Positions 5,397 through 12,795 of a DNA stretch of 13,288 nt are shown in pieces (the stretch's first letter is position 1; each line of letters opens with the position of its first letter). The notes below the pieces were generated by a model. It searched no databases, was not told where the DNA came from, and was given only the letters and a program-made list of their open reading frames with translations. Origin of the DNA: an uncultured Clostridia bacterium (lineage in GTDB: Bacteria > Bacillota > Clostridia > HGM11327); the NCBI GenBank assembly GCA_905210525.1, contig CAJLXE010000025.1:1-13288 (forward strand), given 5' to 3'. The position numbers and the translations under genes were made by a program.

Positions 5397-6898
5397 GCCT
5401 TATGACCTCCGACCTGTTCGTTGCGTTCCCGGGCTGTCGCGCCTTCCTGAAAGTTCATACCTTTCAGAATTGCGTTCTTTCCGAATCGCTTTTTTATACC
5501 GATAATCGTTTTCTGCATTTGCTTCTCGTGTTCAAGAGCCTTCCTTTCGGCTTGCTCTCTCTTTTCCTTTTCAACAGGATCATCGAAAAGCGATATTTGC
5601 TCGGCAACAGTTTCATTTTTTACATCGCTTTCTCTGACGAGCTTACATGTCGCAACCGTAATACGGCGAACAAGCAAATCCTTGTTTATAATGCGGTCAA
5701 ACAGATTCATCGTCGCTTCTGTTATGATGTGTGATGAAGATGTCTTTTTCTCTAAATTTGCCGTGCCGTGCGCGTGTTTCGGTACTTTACGCACGTAGCG
5801 GTCGGGTGTGACATCTCCGTGATACCTTGCGCTGATTTTGGGAACGGTCAGATTTTCTATATCATACCCGATATCGAGCACAACCTGATCTGTTACGAGT
5901 CCCTTATCCACAAGGTCAAGTACATGTTGGTCAATCATTTCACGGACAATCAGCTTTGTTTTTTCGTAGTTATACGGACATTTGAGTACCTTGCCCAACG
6001 CTTAAACTGTTGGAGGACGGCTTATACACCTTTATATCGGCAATAGTTGTCGGCTCCCAACCCCAAGCGCGGTCGATAATCAGTTCCGCATTAACGCCGA
6101 ACAGCTTAAACAGCTTTGCCTCGTCATAATGCGAACAACGGGCAACATCGCCCATAGTATACATATAGTTCGCCTCAAGTTTTTTAGCAATACCGCTGCC
6201 GAGCATCCAAAAGTCAGTCAGCAGCTTATGCGTCCAAAGCTCTTTGCGGTATGACATCTCATCAAACTCAGCAATACGGACGCCGTTCTCGTCAACAGGC
6301 ATTTTCTTTGCGGTGATATCCATTGCAATTTTGGCAAGGTACATATTTGTGCCAATGCCTGCCGTTGCGGTAATACCTGTATTCGCAAGGACATCTTTTA
6401 TCATTGTCTGCGCGAGTTCTCTCGCGGTGCATTTGTAGGTTGACAGGTAATGCGTAAGGTCGATGAACACCTCATCTGTGGAGTACAACATGGATATCCT
6501 CGGGAACAATGTATTTGAGATAGATATTATAAATCCGAGTGCTGTATTCCATATAGTAAGCCATTCTCGGCGGTGCAGCAATATAACTGAGAGCCAGGGA
6601 GGGGTTTCTTGCAAATTCAACAGCGTTATACGATTCGCAGTCGAGCTTATGACGCGGTGCATTGTATTTGCGCTGCCGATTGATTTGCTCAACCTTTTGG
6701 ATTACTTCAAACAGTCTTGCTCTGCCGGGGATACCGGTAGGCCTTCAGCGACGGCGTAACCGCAAGGCAGATAGTTTTCTCGGTCCTGCCGACATCTGCA
6801 ACCGCAAGATTGGTCGTCAAGGGATCAAGCCCGCGCGTTACGCACTCAACGGAGGCATAAAAGCTTTTTAAGTCAATGCAAAGATAGGTTCTGTCCAC
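5393..6898 (-). pseudogene. Y-family DNA polymerase (UmuC/ImuB/UvrX type) with three one-base insertions
   Basis: Y-family polymerases copy damaged DNA during the SOS response. GTG 6898 follows GGAGG at a seven-base gap. The N-terminus MDRTYLCIDLKSFYASVECV holds the first catalytic Asp (residue 9) in DLKSFYASVE. An extra base near 6736-6737 shifts the frame; the resumed sequence reads IPGRARLFEVIQKVE and IAAPPRMAYYMEYSTRIYN. A second extra base near 6486-6489 precedes YSTDEVFIDLTHYL, the second catalytic motif (S-x-D-E) and GITATAGIGTN. A third, at 5989-5990, precedes VLKCPYNYEKTKLIVREM. The C-terminus ends ILKGMNFQEGATARERN...GGHKA, a typical end for this family. With the insertions removed it has about 500 residues, full length. 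The reading is coherent everywhere else, so the lesions are recent or are read errors. Confidence 0.9.
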
Positions 6899-6955
6899 TT
6901 TTATACCTCCGTTTCCTTATCTCTTAATTTTCCCGATGATATACGGGTTTATAAC

Positions 6956-7170
6956 CTATACACTTTTCTTTATTCTCCTGAAATAAGCAAGGTTCAGCGG
7001 TTCTTCCAATTTGCATTTGCGGCATTTCACCTGAACATATCCGCTTGTCAGTTCGTATATTTCTTCGAGGCGAAAGCCGCAGACGGGACATCGCAGTGTC
7101 CTGCTTTTCAGCTTTTTTACTTCTTCACGGGATTTCCGTATCTGCTGTCATATAAGATCTCTCCGGTCAT
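6956..7170 (-). pseudogene. Small zinc-ribbon protein of the SOS operon, frameshifted
   Basis: ATG 7170 overlaps the protease stop (ATGA), the usual operon coupling. The first 11 codons read MTGEILYDSRY. The frame then fails, and the adjacent frame reads KSREEVKKLK, LRCPVCGFRLEEIYELTSGY, VQVKCRKCKLEEPLNLAYF and ends at 6956. One missing base between about 7128 and 7140 joins them into 71 residues. The two Cys pairs, CPVC and CRKC, about 20 residues apart, form a four-Cys zinc ribbon like that of Com-type regulators or small DNA-binding accessory proteins. The gene lies between protease and polymerase, so a role in the damage-response cassette is inferred from position only. Confidence 0.6.
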
Positions 7171-7889
7171 TTCTCACCTTCGAGCTGCAAATTGTTCTCC
7201 AAGTATACGGTCAGATCACGGGGCATCAGAAGCCCCAAAGTTTTAAGCCGTATAACCAAAGCCTGAAAGGATATGCCCATACAGTCTGCCATTTTACGAA
7301 GCTTCAGCTTGTCCTCCGGGGCAAAGACATTCCGGCCATATACGGGCAATCCATTCTCGCATTTATACTTTTTCATAACCTTTTGCAAAATAAAGCGTGG
7401 CATAAGAAAAACCGACGAAAGCCTGTCGGCTTGCGTTTCGGAAAAAGACATCAATTCCTTTTGTTCTTTTATTGTATACACTCGCTCGGGATCAAATTCG
7501 TTATGAAAGCACCCGACATCCTGCATAGGATTCTGTTTCGCAATAACGCTGTGCGCGCCCTCATGTCCAAGTGTAAATCTGCGTCGGCTGCTTTCGTTTT
7601 CATGCAGCAATACCTTGTCCATAACAACCGTTCCTTTCGTAAACACTACCTGTGTTCGTTCCCCGCCACGGGAAACCCATAACAGTCGCTTTCCGTTGGA
7701 AATAAAGGCAATCTTGTTCGGATCATCTTCCGCAATGTTTTCGTAAACTACGGTAAGTCCCAAATAATCCGTAACCAACCCCTCTATATCTACGCATAGG
7801 GCGTTATAGCGCTTGGTCTTTCGGAGATACTCTCTTACGATTGTTTCGCCGAGTTCTTCAAGCTCTCCGAATGAGATATAGCTTCTCAA
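7167..7889 (-). CDS. ImmA/IrrE-family metallopeptidase
   Basis: The start is TTG 7889, behind GGAGGTGG, overlapping the upstream stop (TTGA). The product has 240 residues and appears intact. The zinc-peptidase motif HEGAH (residues 109-113) sits in RRRFTLGHEGAHSVIA, and the likely third ligand is Glu151 in SETQADRLSSVFLMP. This is the ImmA/IrrE layout of an HExxH helix followed by an E-x-x-A-D helix. Family members cleave a partner repressor to induce mobile elements (ImmA) or the damage response (IrrE of Deinococcus). Here it lies in one operon with a LexA-like repressor. It could modulate that repressor, but LexA itself normally self-cleaves, so the substrate is unknown. The C-terminal 50 residues are helical and may bind the partner. 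Confidence 0.85.
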   Translation of the reverse strand: MRSYISFGELEELGETIVREYLRKTKRYNALCVDIEGLVTDYLGLTVVYENIAEDDPNKIAFISNGKRLLWVSRGGERTQVVFTKGTVVMDKVLLHENESSRRRFTLGHEGAHSVIAKQNPMQDVGCFHNEFDPERVYTIKEQKELMSFSETQADRLSSVFLMPRFILQKVMKKYKCENGLPVYGRNVFAPEDKLKLRKMADCMGISFQALVIRLKTLGLLMPRDLTVYLENNLQLEGEK

Positions 7890-8131
7890 CCTGTGTCCAC
7901 CTCCGTCTGAATCGGCTCAACATACCATTTGCCGCCGATTCGGTATAGATATTTTTCCGCACTACCGATCAACACCGTGTAGCGAATTCCCTCATACTCA
8001 TCTTCGGAGGTGCAACAGTGAAGCGTTTTTCGGATATCAAAGGCTCTGCCGTCGTGCCAATAAATCCGAACCGGCTTTATTGCGCCTCCGACGAGCACCT
8101 AATAATCTACATTGACATATACCTTTTCCAA
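7886..8131 (-). pseudogene. Small conserved SOS-operon protein with an in-frame amber codon
   Basis: TTG 8131 has GGAGGTG six bases upstream (8138-8144), the best ribosome site around. It reads MEKVYVNVDY and meets TAG at 8101-8099; the same frame then continues VLVGGAIKPVRIYWHDGRAF, TVLIGSAEKYLYRIGGKWYV and ends EPIQTEVDTG at 7886. A GTG directly after the stop (8098) could restart translation of 70 residues, but it lacks its own site. The KP-x-R-I-Y-W-x-D-G-R-x-F pattern recurs in short proteins beside Y-family polymerases and LexA in clostridia. This is from memory, and their function is unknown to me. The stop overlaps the protease start by four bases. Confidence 0.65.
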
Positions 8132-8153
8132 GGTCAGCACCTCCGTTTACAGC

Positions 8154-8762
8154 TTAAAGTCCTTTGATAACATTCTGTGCCACACCCTGAATTTGCAGGT
8201 CGTAAACCTCAATATCCTTATATCCCTTCGCTTTGTTGGCAGAGCGAAGAACGGCACAGTTCTTTTTCTTATTCCAATAAAAGTATTTCAGATTGTTCAG
8301 CCCCTCAAAGAGAGCCACAACAATATCTCCCTCGTTTGCGTCCGTCTGCTTACGGACAACGATCCAATCGCCGTCCTCAATACCGGCGTCAACCATAGAA
8401 TCGCCGTTTGCTTTGAGCAGAAAGAGGTCGCCCGTGCCGAATACGGTTTTCGGCAGCTTCACATATTCAAGCACCCGTTCTTCTTCGGGAAGTCCAATAC
8501 CGCAGGAAACAGAGCAGTCAAGAATGACCGCATTGTTTCCCGGATCGGTGTATTTGCGCGTAACATCGGTTTTTATTTCAGATCCGTCATAATCAATCAT
8601 TCCGCGCTCAGCCATATCTTTTAAGTATCTGTATACGGTTGCCCTCGTCACGCCGACAGCGCCGGCAATTTCGGAGGTGGAGGGGGACTTCCAATACTCA
8701 AGGTAGTATTCCTCGGCAAACTTTTTGATTTCATTCATAAGGTCAGTGTTTTTAGAACGCAT
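8154..8762 (-). CDS. lexA: LexA-family SOS repressor with self-cleavage domain
   Basis: LexA-type proteins repress damage-response genes and cut themselves when RecA filaments form. I place the start at ATG 8762, because GGAGG lies seven bases upstream; an ATG at 8777 overlaps that site. The 202-residue product has an N-terminal winged helix (SPSTSEIAGAVGVTRATVYR, about residues 26-45) and a cleavage region with Cys87-Gly88 in SCGIG. In the peptidase S24 domain the catalytic Ser122 lies in KANGDSMVDAGIEDGDW and the Lys159 in LNNLKYFYW. All key residues are present. It heads the mutagenesis operon and is preceded by a promoter with a long palindrome, so autoregulation is likely. The DNA-binding part differs from classical LexA, so it may be an element-specific paralogue rather than the host's main LexA. 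Confidence 0.88.
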   Translation of the reverse strand: MRSKNTDLMNEIKKFAEEYYLEYWKSPSTSEIAGAVGVTRATVYRYLKDMAERGMIDYDGSEIKTDVTRKYTDPGNNAVILDCSVSCGIGLPEEERVLEYVKLPKTVFGTGDLFLLKANGDSMVDAGIEDGDWIVVRKQTDANEGDIVVALFEGLNNLKYFYWNKKKNCAVLRSANKAKGYKDIEVYDLQIQGVAQNVIKGL

Positions 8763-8778
8763 TTTTTCGTCCTCCATT

Positions 8779-8805
8779 CTATCTGATACAATCTGTATCG
8801 GATAG
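8779..8805. promoter_or_regulatory. Palindromic operator in front of the lexA-like gene
   Basis: CTATCTGATACA (8779-8790), ATC, then TGTATCGGATAG (8794-8805): the arms match in 11 of 12 positions. It covers the transcript start region, four bases downstream of the -10 box and just before the ribosome site, the right place for autorepression. It is unlike the Bacillus (GAAC-N4-GTTC) and E. coli (CTGT-N8-ACAG) SOS boxes. Confidence 0.75.
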
Positions 8806-8809
8806 ATGT

Positions 8810-8838
8810 ATTATATCAGAAAGTTTCAGACATTGCAA
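8810..8838 (-). promoter_or_regulatory. Promoter of the SOS operon
   Basis: TTGCAA (8838-8833), a 17-base spacer and a perfect TATAAT (8815-8810) on the minus strand, directly upstream of the operator palindrome. The -35 box is a weak match. Confidence 0.65.
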
Positions 8839-8840
8839 TA

Positions 8841-8880
8841 GGCAAAAAGAGAGTTGGTAGGTTTTTCTACCAACTCTCTT
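8841..8880 (-). terminator. Terminator after the WYL regulator
   Basis: Arms 8847-8860 and 8867-8880 form a 14-pair perfect stem with a six-base loop. The minus strand then gives CTTTTT. It isolates the WYL gene from the SOS operon promoter, which begins where the terminator ends. Confidence 0.8.
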
Positions 8881-8937
8881 GAAAATTCTTTTTGTTCGGC
8901 CTAAAACAAGGCTTTCAGCTCTCATCAAGCGCTTTGC

Positions 8938-9876
8938 TTAAAGCCGTTTATACTCATTTACGATCTGCTGAGGCGAAGTAATCTTTATTTTTCCGGCAAA
9001 GCCGAATACCCAACCGAAGAATGTAGGGCTTACGGAAACCTTTACCTCTGCCACAAATCCGTCATCACAAGGCTCAGTAAACACAGCTTTTCCGAAGCGG
9101 TCGATCATTACCTTCATCATATCCGGGGTACACTTCAAGCGCACGGTTTCCATTTTACCGTCATACATTGCAATAATGCTTTTGAGATAGGCGACAAGCT
9201 CAAAATCCGCAGGCTCTTTTACCGATGGAATATCCGTCGCTTCTGCTTTCGCAATACGGTCAACACGGAACTTTACAATTTTTTCGTGTCGTTCGGAATA
9301 TCCGAGGACATAATATCTGTCATCGTGCCAGAGCATTGCATAAGGGGAGAACTCATAGATACAGCCGTTATGCTTATATACCTTTTTCTTTTCAGCCGTG
9401 TATTCTATGTATTTGAAGCGAATGCGTTTACGGTCATTGATTGCCTTATGAATCAGATCAACGGTATAGTAGAGCGTTCTGCTGTCGCTTTTCACTCTGC
9501 CGTCCACATAAAGGTGTCTGTTTAATTCCGACGCTTGGTGTACGCTCGCCATATCATATAACTTGCTGACAAGGCTGCCGCTTTGCGAAGCTGAGATAAA
9601 GCGCGATGATTCCACTGCATCTACAAGCAGTTTGAGTTCCGGCAATTCAAATGAGCGCTGACCTATAAAATACCTGTTCGGAGAGCTTTTCACACAGACT
9701 ATATCTATCCCGAACTCTGTAATCTGTTCTATATCCGACATAAGAGTGTGACGCTCGACCATTATATTTTGAGTTTCAAGCGCAGCGAGGATATCCGACA
9801 CGGTAGCCGGGTGGTCCTCATCGGTATTCTTCCACAGATATTTCAGCACATATAAAGTTCGGTCCTTTTTAGCCAT
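8938..9876 (-). CDS. WYL-domain transcriptional regulator
   Basis: ATG 9876 follows GGAGGG with an eight-base gap. The 312-residue protein is intact. Residues about 5-70 form a winged helix-turn-helix of the DeoR-like type (LYVLKYLWKNTDE, VERHTLMSDIEQI). The WYL domain follows (about 140-210) with FSPYAMLWHDDRYYVLGYS and VKFRVDRIAKAE; the eponymous W-Y-L is here R-Y-Y-V-L. The last 80 residues form the WCX extension (ETVRLKCTPDMMKVMIDRFG to FGFAGKIKITSP). WYL regulators sense nucleic acids or nucleotides and often control defence or stress genes. The neighbour just upstream is a vWA gene remnant, a pairing I recall from other clostridia; its target may have been that gene. A palindrome overlaps its promoter, suggesting autoregulation. 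Confidence 0.9.
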   Translation of the reverse strand: MAKKDRTLYVLKYLWKNTDEDHPATVSDILAALETQNIMVERHTLMSDIEQITEFGIDIVCVKSSPNRYFIGQRSFELPELKLLVDAVESSRFISASQSGSLVSKLYDMASVHQASELNRHLYVDGRVKSDSRTLYYTVDLIHKAINDRKRIRFKYIEYTAEKKKVYKHNGCIYEFSPYAMLWHDDRYYVLGYSERHEKIVKFRVDRIAKAEATDIPSVKEPADFELVAYLKSIIAMYDGKMETVRLKCTPDMMKVMIDRFGKAVFTEPCDDGFVAEVKVSVSPTFFGWVFGFAGKIKITSPQQIVNEYKRL

Positions 9877-9905
9877 TCGGCTTGCCCTCCGGTTCAGTCT
9901 GTTCT

Positions 9906-9920
9906 ATATGATAATCATAT
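9906..9920. promoter_or_regulatory. 15-base perfect palindrome overlapping the WYL promoter
   Basis: ATATGAT-A-ATCATAT is symmetric around 9913 and covers the -10 box at 9914-9919. It is a natural operator candidate for the WYL regulator itself. Confidence 0.5.
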
Positions 9921-9942
9921 CATATTTCAGTGCTTCCTGCAA
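9914..9942 (-). promoter_or_regulatory. Promoter of the WYL regulator
   Basis: On the minus strand TTGCAG (9942-9937), a 17-base spacer and TATGAT (9919-9914). A second TATGAT overlaps at 9924-9919. The -35 box resembles the TTGCAA of the SOS promoter. Confidence 0.5.
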
Positions 9943-9956
9943 TGGGGGCAGAAGGC

Positions 9957-10268
9957 TCACTTTCTGCTTTCAAAATCCTTCTTGATATCGCTGCTCCAAT
10001 CTGACGAAATCGGTGCGGAAGCGCGCATATTGCATACAGTATCCGAAACCGTATCATAGAGAACCGCCGTTCCTTTTCTGTCTGCGTGATAGTCTACGGC
10101 TCTGTCTGCATCTATGCCGAAATGCTTTGCGGTTTCAACTGCGTCGATGTTCGCCCCGATAAACAGGAACTCTCAACCGTATTTTTTCTTCTGATTTTCA
10201 ATCATAGCCCTAACTCTGTCGCTGTCATAGCGATGGCTTGCGTTTTCATAACCGTCGGTGATGTTAAA
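9957..10268 (-). pseudogene. 3' remnant of a von Willebrand factor A-domain protein
   Basis: About 103 codons are readable in one minus frame: NITDGYENASHRYDSDRV, RAMIENQKKKYG, then a TGA at 10175-10173 where relatives have Trp (KYG-W-EF), then EFLFIGANIDAVETAKHFGI, ADRAVDYHADRKGT and a C-terminus ending SDIKKDFESRK at 9957. The ITDGxENAS motif and FLFIGANIDA strand fit the second half of a bacterial vWA (metal-ion-dependent adhesion) domain. The front half, with the DxSxS metal site, is missing: at about 10262-10268 the sequence changes to an IS3-type transposase on the opposite strand. So the gene was cut by an insertion or deletion and then gained a nonsense codon. It lies just upstream of the WYL regulator, which may once have controlled it. 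Confidence 0.75.
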
Positions 10269-10511
10269 CAGTCATTTTCTAATCCAAGATATCCTTTCAA
10301 CAACTTCGCAATGGAATCATATTTTAAAAGCATGAAAACATAAAAACTCTACCATACCGATTTTAGATCTGAAAGAGAATTCAGAATCGCAGTAAAAGAG
10401 TACATAGAATTCTATAATGAAAAGCGACCGCATTCCGTACTCCGTTATCGAACACATAGCAGGTTCGAAGAGAATTACATTAGGAAGCAAGCCGCTTTGC
10501 AGAATATTTAA
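10262..10511 (+). pseudogene. C-terminal fragment of an IS3-family DDE transposase (OrfB)
   Basis: The plus frame reads VKQSFSNPRYPFNNFAMESY, FKSMKT, a TAA at 10341-10343, then KLYHTDFRSEREFRIAVKEY, IEFYNEKRPHSVLRYRT and RKQAALQNI with a stop at 10509-10511. The Glu in AMESYF is the last acid of the DDE triad, and FYNxKRPH is the IS3/IS150 signature. Relatives have a Glu or Lys codon where this copy has TAA. The first two acidic residues and the N-terminal half are missing. It is the only plus-strand gene sequence in the window and lies opposite to its neighbours. Confidence 0.85.
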
Positions 10512-10606
10512 TTATACACGAATGGCTCGTTTGAAAACTATTTTGAAGATTTGTTTCGTGATTTGGGCATTTTTTGAGAAAGTGTATGATTAAGTAAAAT
10601 TAGACA
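10262..10606 (+). mobile_element. IS3-family element remnant (right part only)
   Basis: The segment carries the last 80 or so codons of an IS3-family transposase (10262-10511) and 95 bases of downstream sequence. It probably ends at AATTAGACA (about 10606); the CA end corresponds to the TG start expected of IS3 termini when read from the outside. The left end, orfA and most of orfB are absent, so it cannot move by itself. Its left border coincides with the break in the vWA gene. Confidence 0.6.
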
Positions 10607-10627
10607 AGGCCCTATGATTATAAGGCT

Positions 10628-10687
10628 TATAAAAGAAAATCAACCCTTTATTGAACACAAAGGTTCAGATATGAGGGTTGATTTTCT
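10628..10687 (-). terminator. Long terminator of the decayed peptide-maturation operon
   Basis: AGAAAATCAACCCT (minus strand, 10687-10674) pairs perfectly over 14 bases with AGGGTTGATTTTCT (10647-10634), and TGAAC/GTTCA can form an inner stem. TTTTCTTTTA follows. The stem starts two bases after the hydrolase stop codon. Confidence 0.8.
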
Positions 10688-10688
10688 A

Positions 10689-12069
10689 TCAAGCCAACGT
10701 CATATACCGACCGTTCTGAAAAATCAGAGCATAGCTATTGAGGTATTCATGGTAACCGTTAGCGTACGCCGGTAAGAGCGGTTTTCGAGTAAACAAACAC
10801 TTACTATACAGATCTTCGTTATTTGTATTGATACACAGAATACTGTTTTGCGGATTTGTGGGATGGGTCACGATCTGCATGATGAGATAATCTCCGTTAT
10901 ACCGCTCATCTTGATAGGTATAACCGCAAAGATCCGTCTTGATGACTGCATTTTTTCGTATAGCATCAAGTATTTCACCGCGCCCCGAACAATTATCCAA
11001 AACAACAAGACTTTGCGATGGAAAAGATTCAAGTGAACTCACGTCCAAAACAGGGTAAGATACTCTTATGCCACCGTAAAAGCCGTTTGTCTCGGGTGAC
11101 CGAAAACGGTTTAATATTTCTTCTTTGGATTCGCTAAGAAAGCTTATTATCCTGACCGGCGTAATAAACGGGTCAATCAGTCCCGTGCCAATGTATATCT
11201 CACCATTCTGCTCAGTGTCGGATTTGATGAATCTTCCACCTTTTTCAACAAGGATGACCTCGTCATTTCCGTCGATCACAAATGAATTGCCGTTAATCGT
11301 TATATTGCCGAGTTTCTTATCAACCTGCGGCGGAATCGTAACAGTAATTCCGGTTATATTCTCAGCTTCAATAGAAAAGGCTATGGTTGAATTTTTCGAT
11401 CCGATACGTTTTATAGTCGCCCATTTGATTTCCCGCGTTTTCGATATCTCCGGTAACTATCGAATCAAGATAATCCGATTCTGATGTGAAATACCGAACA
11501 CTCATATTGGAGAGATTCATGAGCATTTTGGGGTTAGGCTCACTCTCAGCAGGAAAGATAGCACTGTATCGATCGGGGGTAACCTGAGTCTGCGCCCATG
11601 TTGCATAGCCGCCGTTCGAGTGCCCTATCATCAGAACCTTGTTTTCATCTATGCTGAATTTTGCAAACACATCGTTGTATATCTCATTAAATGCGGCATC
11701 GCCTACGTAACTTCCCATCGTTATGCCTTTACCGTTGAAATCGACGGCTATGACTTCAATACGTTTTGTCCGAGAGAAAAACGATGACAGCCAATCCCCA
11801 TGAAGGACATTATTGATTATTAAAAGCGGATATTTTTTATCTGAGCAGTAGCCGCGGGGCAGAGTAACTGTATAATAGTCAAGTGTATCATCTATATCGA
11901 AGTGATAGCAAACCACCTTTTCTCCTTCTGATCTCAGGTAGTCATGATACTCCCCACTCTCAATAACCGAAACAACTTTCGATATTCTTTCCCACTTGTG
12001 AAATGTTTCAACATCTGTGCTGTTATCATTGAAATTGAGTATGTTTCTTATTGTTTTAAGAAAAGTCAT
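10689..12069 (-). pseudogene. Alpha/beta hydrolase (S9-like peptidase/esterase) with frameshift and missing segment
   Basis: ATG 12069 follows AAAGGAGAG. The first part (to about residue 210) is an alpha/beta hydrolase: strand KKYPLLIINNVLHGDW, IEVIAVDFNGKG, and the nucleophile elbow IGHSNGGYATW with Ser151 (GHSNGG, 149-154). That frame stops at 11368 after an implausible tail. In the frame one base on, open from 11456 down, the protein continues as REIKWATIKRIGSKNSTIAF, EAENITGITVTIPPQ, NITINGNSFVIDGNDEVI and runs to 10689. The beta-rich C-terminal part with W-x-T-I recalls the ends of large esterases of this type. A one-base insertion around 11430-11455 links the two (about 459 residues). 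The region that should carry the catalytic His, between the elbow and the beta domain, seems too short, suggesting an extra deletion. It is the last gene of the operon. Confidence 0.65.
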
Positions 12070-12090
12070 TTTGCTCTCCTTTTATATACT

Positions 12091-12795
12091 TTAACTGCTT
12101 GATTTAATATATTTCGACAAAGTCTCTATATATTTTCCATTTATCCTATTGTCTACATCTGCCCATCTTTTTTTTATTCCCGGAAGCATAACAACATTCG
12201 ATGCCTTTATGAAATTAATATATTCCATCACATCACCATACTTCATCAGTTCTAAATCCAGCATACCACTAATACACCACTCATTATTCTGTTGCCTCAT
12301 CATTATTTCTACATTAAAAGGCAATAACGAAAAATTACTACTTGAACAGATCACTTCATTATTACAGTTCTCCAAAGACGGCACTTTAATATCTGGCAAT
12401 CTACACTTAATGAATATTTCCCCCATGTACTCGCCAAGTTTTGCGGCGATTTTTTCCAATTCGTACAAATCAATTGCATCAAGTTCTATCAGTTTACTCA
12501 ACTCAATGCCATCAATATATTCCATCAGTATCCACCCAGTATCTGATGCAAAAATCTTAGGAACTTTGCATGATGTATACTTTGAAATAATGCTATTATT
12601 CTCTTCTTCTTTGTTTTTGTCTATGTGTCTTTCGTCCAATAGTTTTAATACATATTGTCCGATTAATGTTTTGATTAAATATATCTCACTACTAAACTCG
12701 TATTCTTCAGTTGGTATATACTTTAAAACACGAACAATTCGTTCATTAAATGGAAGAGTTGAATGTAATTTAGATATAATACTTTCTGATATCAT
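12091..12795 (-). CDS. Phosphotransferase (APH/choline-kinase fold) protein with degenerate catalytic loop
   Basis: ATG 12795 has GGAGGG five bases upstream and overlaps the stop of the preceding gene (ATGA), so the two are coupled. The 234-residue protein shows the kinase-fold landmarks IYLIKTLIGQYVLKLLDE (lysine strand), WILMEYIDGIELSKLI (hinge) and ISGMLDLELMKYGDVMEYI (the metal-binding D-x-E/GD region). The expected catalytic loop HGD-x4-N is not there: the equivalent place reads CSSSNFSLLPFN, with Asn where the base Asp should be. It may be a pseudokinase or a decayed enzyme. Frame and length are otherwise intact. Phosphotransferase-like genes occur beside radical-SAM peptide maturases in clostridia, which would fit its position. 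The substrate is unknown. Confidence 0.65.
   Translation of the reverse strand: MISESIISKLHSTLPFNERIVRVLKYIPTEEYEFSSEIYLIKTLIGQYVLKLLDERHIDKNKEEENNSIISKYTSCKVPKIFASDTGWILMEYIDGIELSKLIELDAIDLYELEKIAAKLGEYMGEIFIKCRLPDIKVPSLENCNNEVICSSSNFSLLPFNVEIMMRQQNNEWCISGMLDLELMKYGDVMEYINFIKASNVVMLPGIKKRWADVDNRINGKYIETLSKYIKSSS

Noticed and set aside
5207..5734. A 175-codon plus frame opposite the polymerase C-terminus and YolD-like gene.
   Set aside because: Both minus-strand genes are recognised by conserved motifs; the plus frame is their antisense shadow.
5393..8131. Stop-codon reassignment or programmed frameshifting to explain the many broken frames.
   Set aside because: TAA, TAG and TGA all appear both as true stops and as lesions, and the frame breaks lack a common slippery site with downstream structure.
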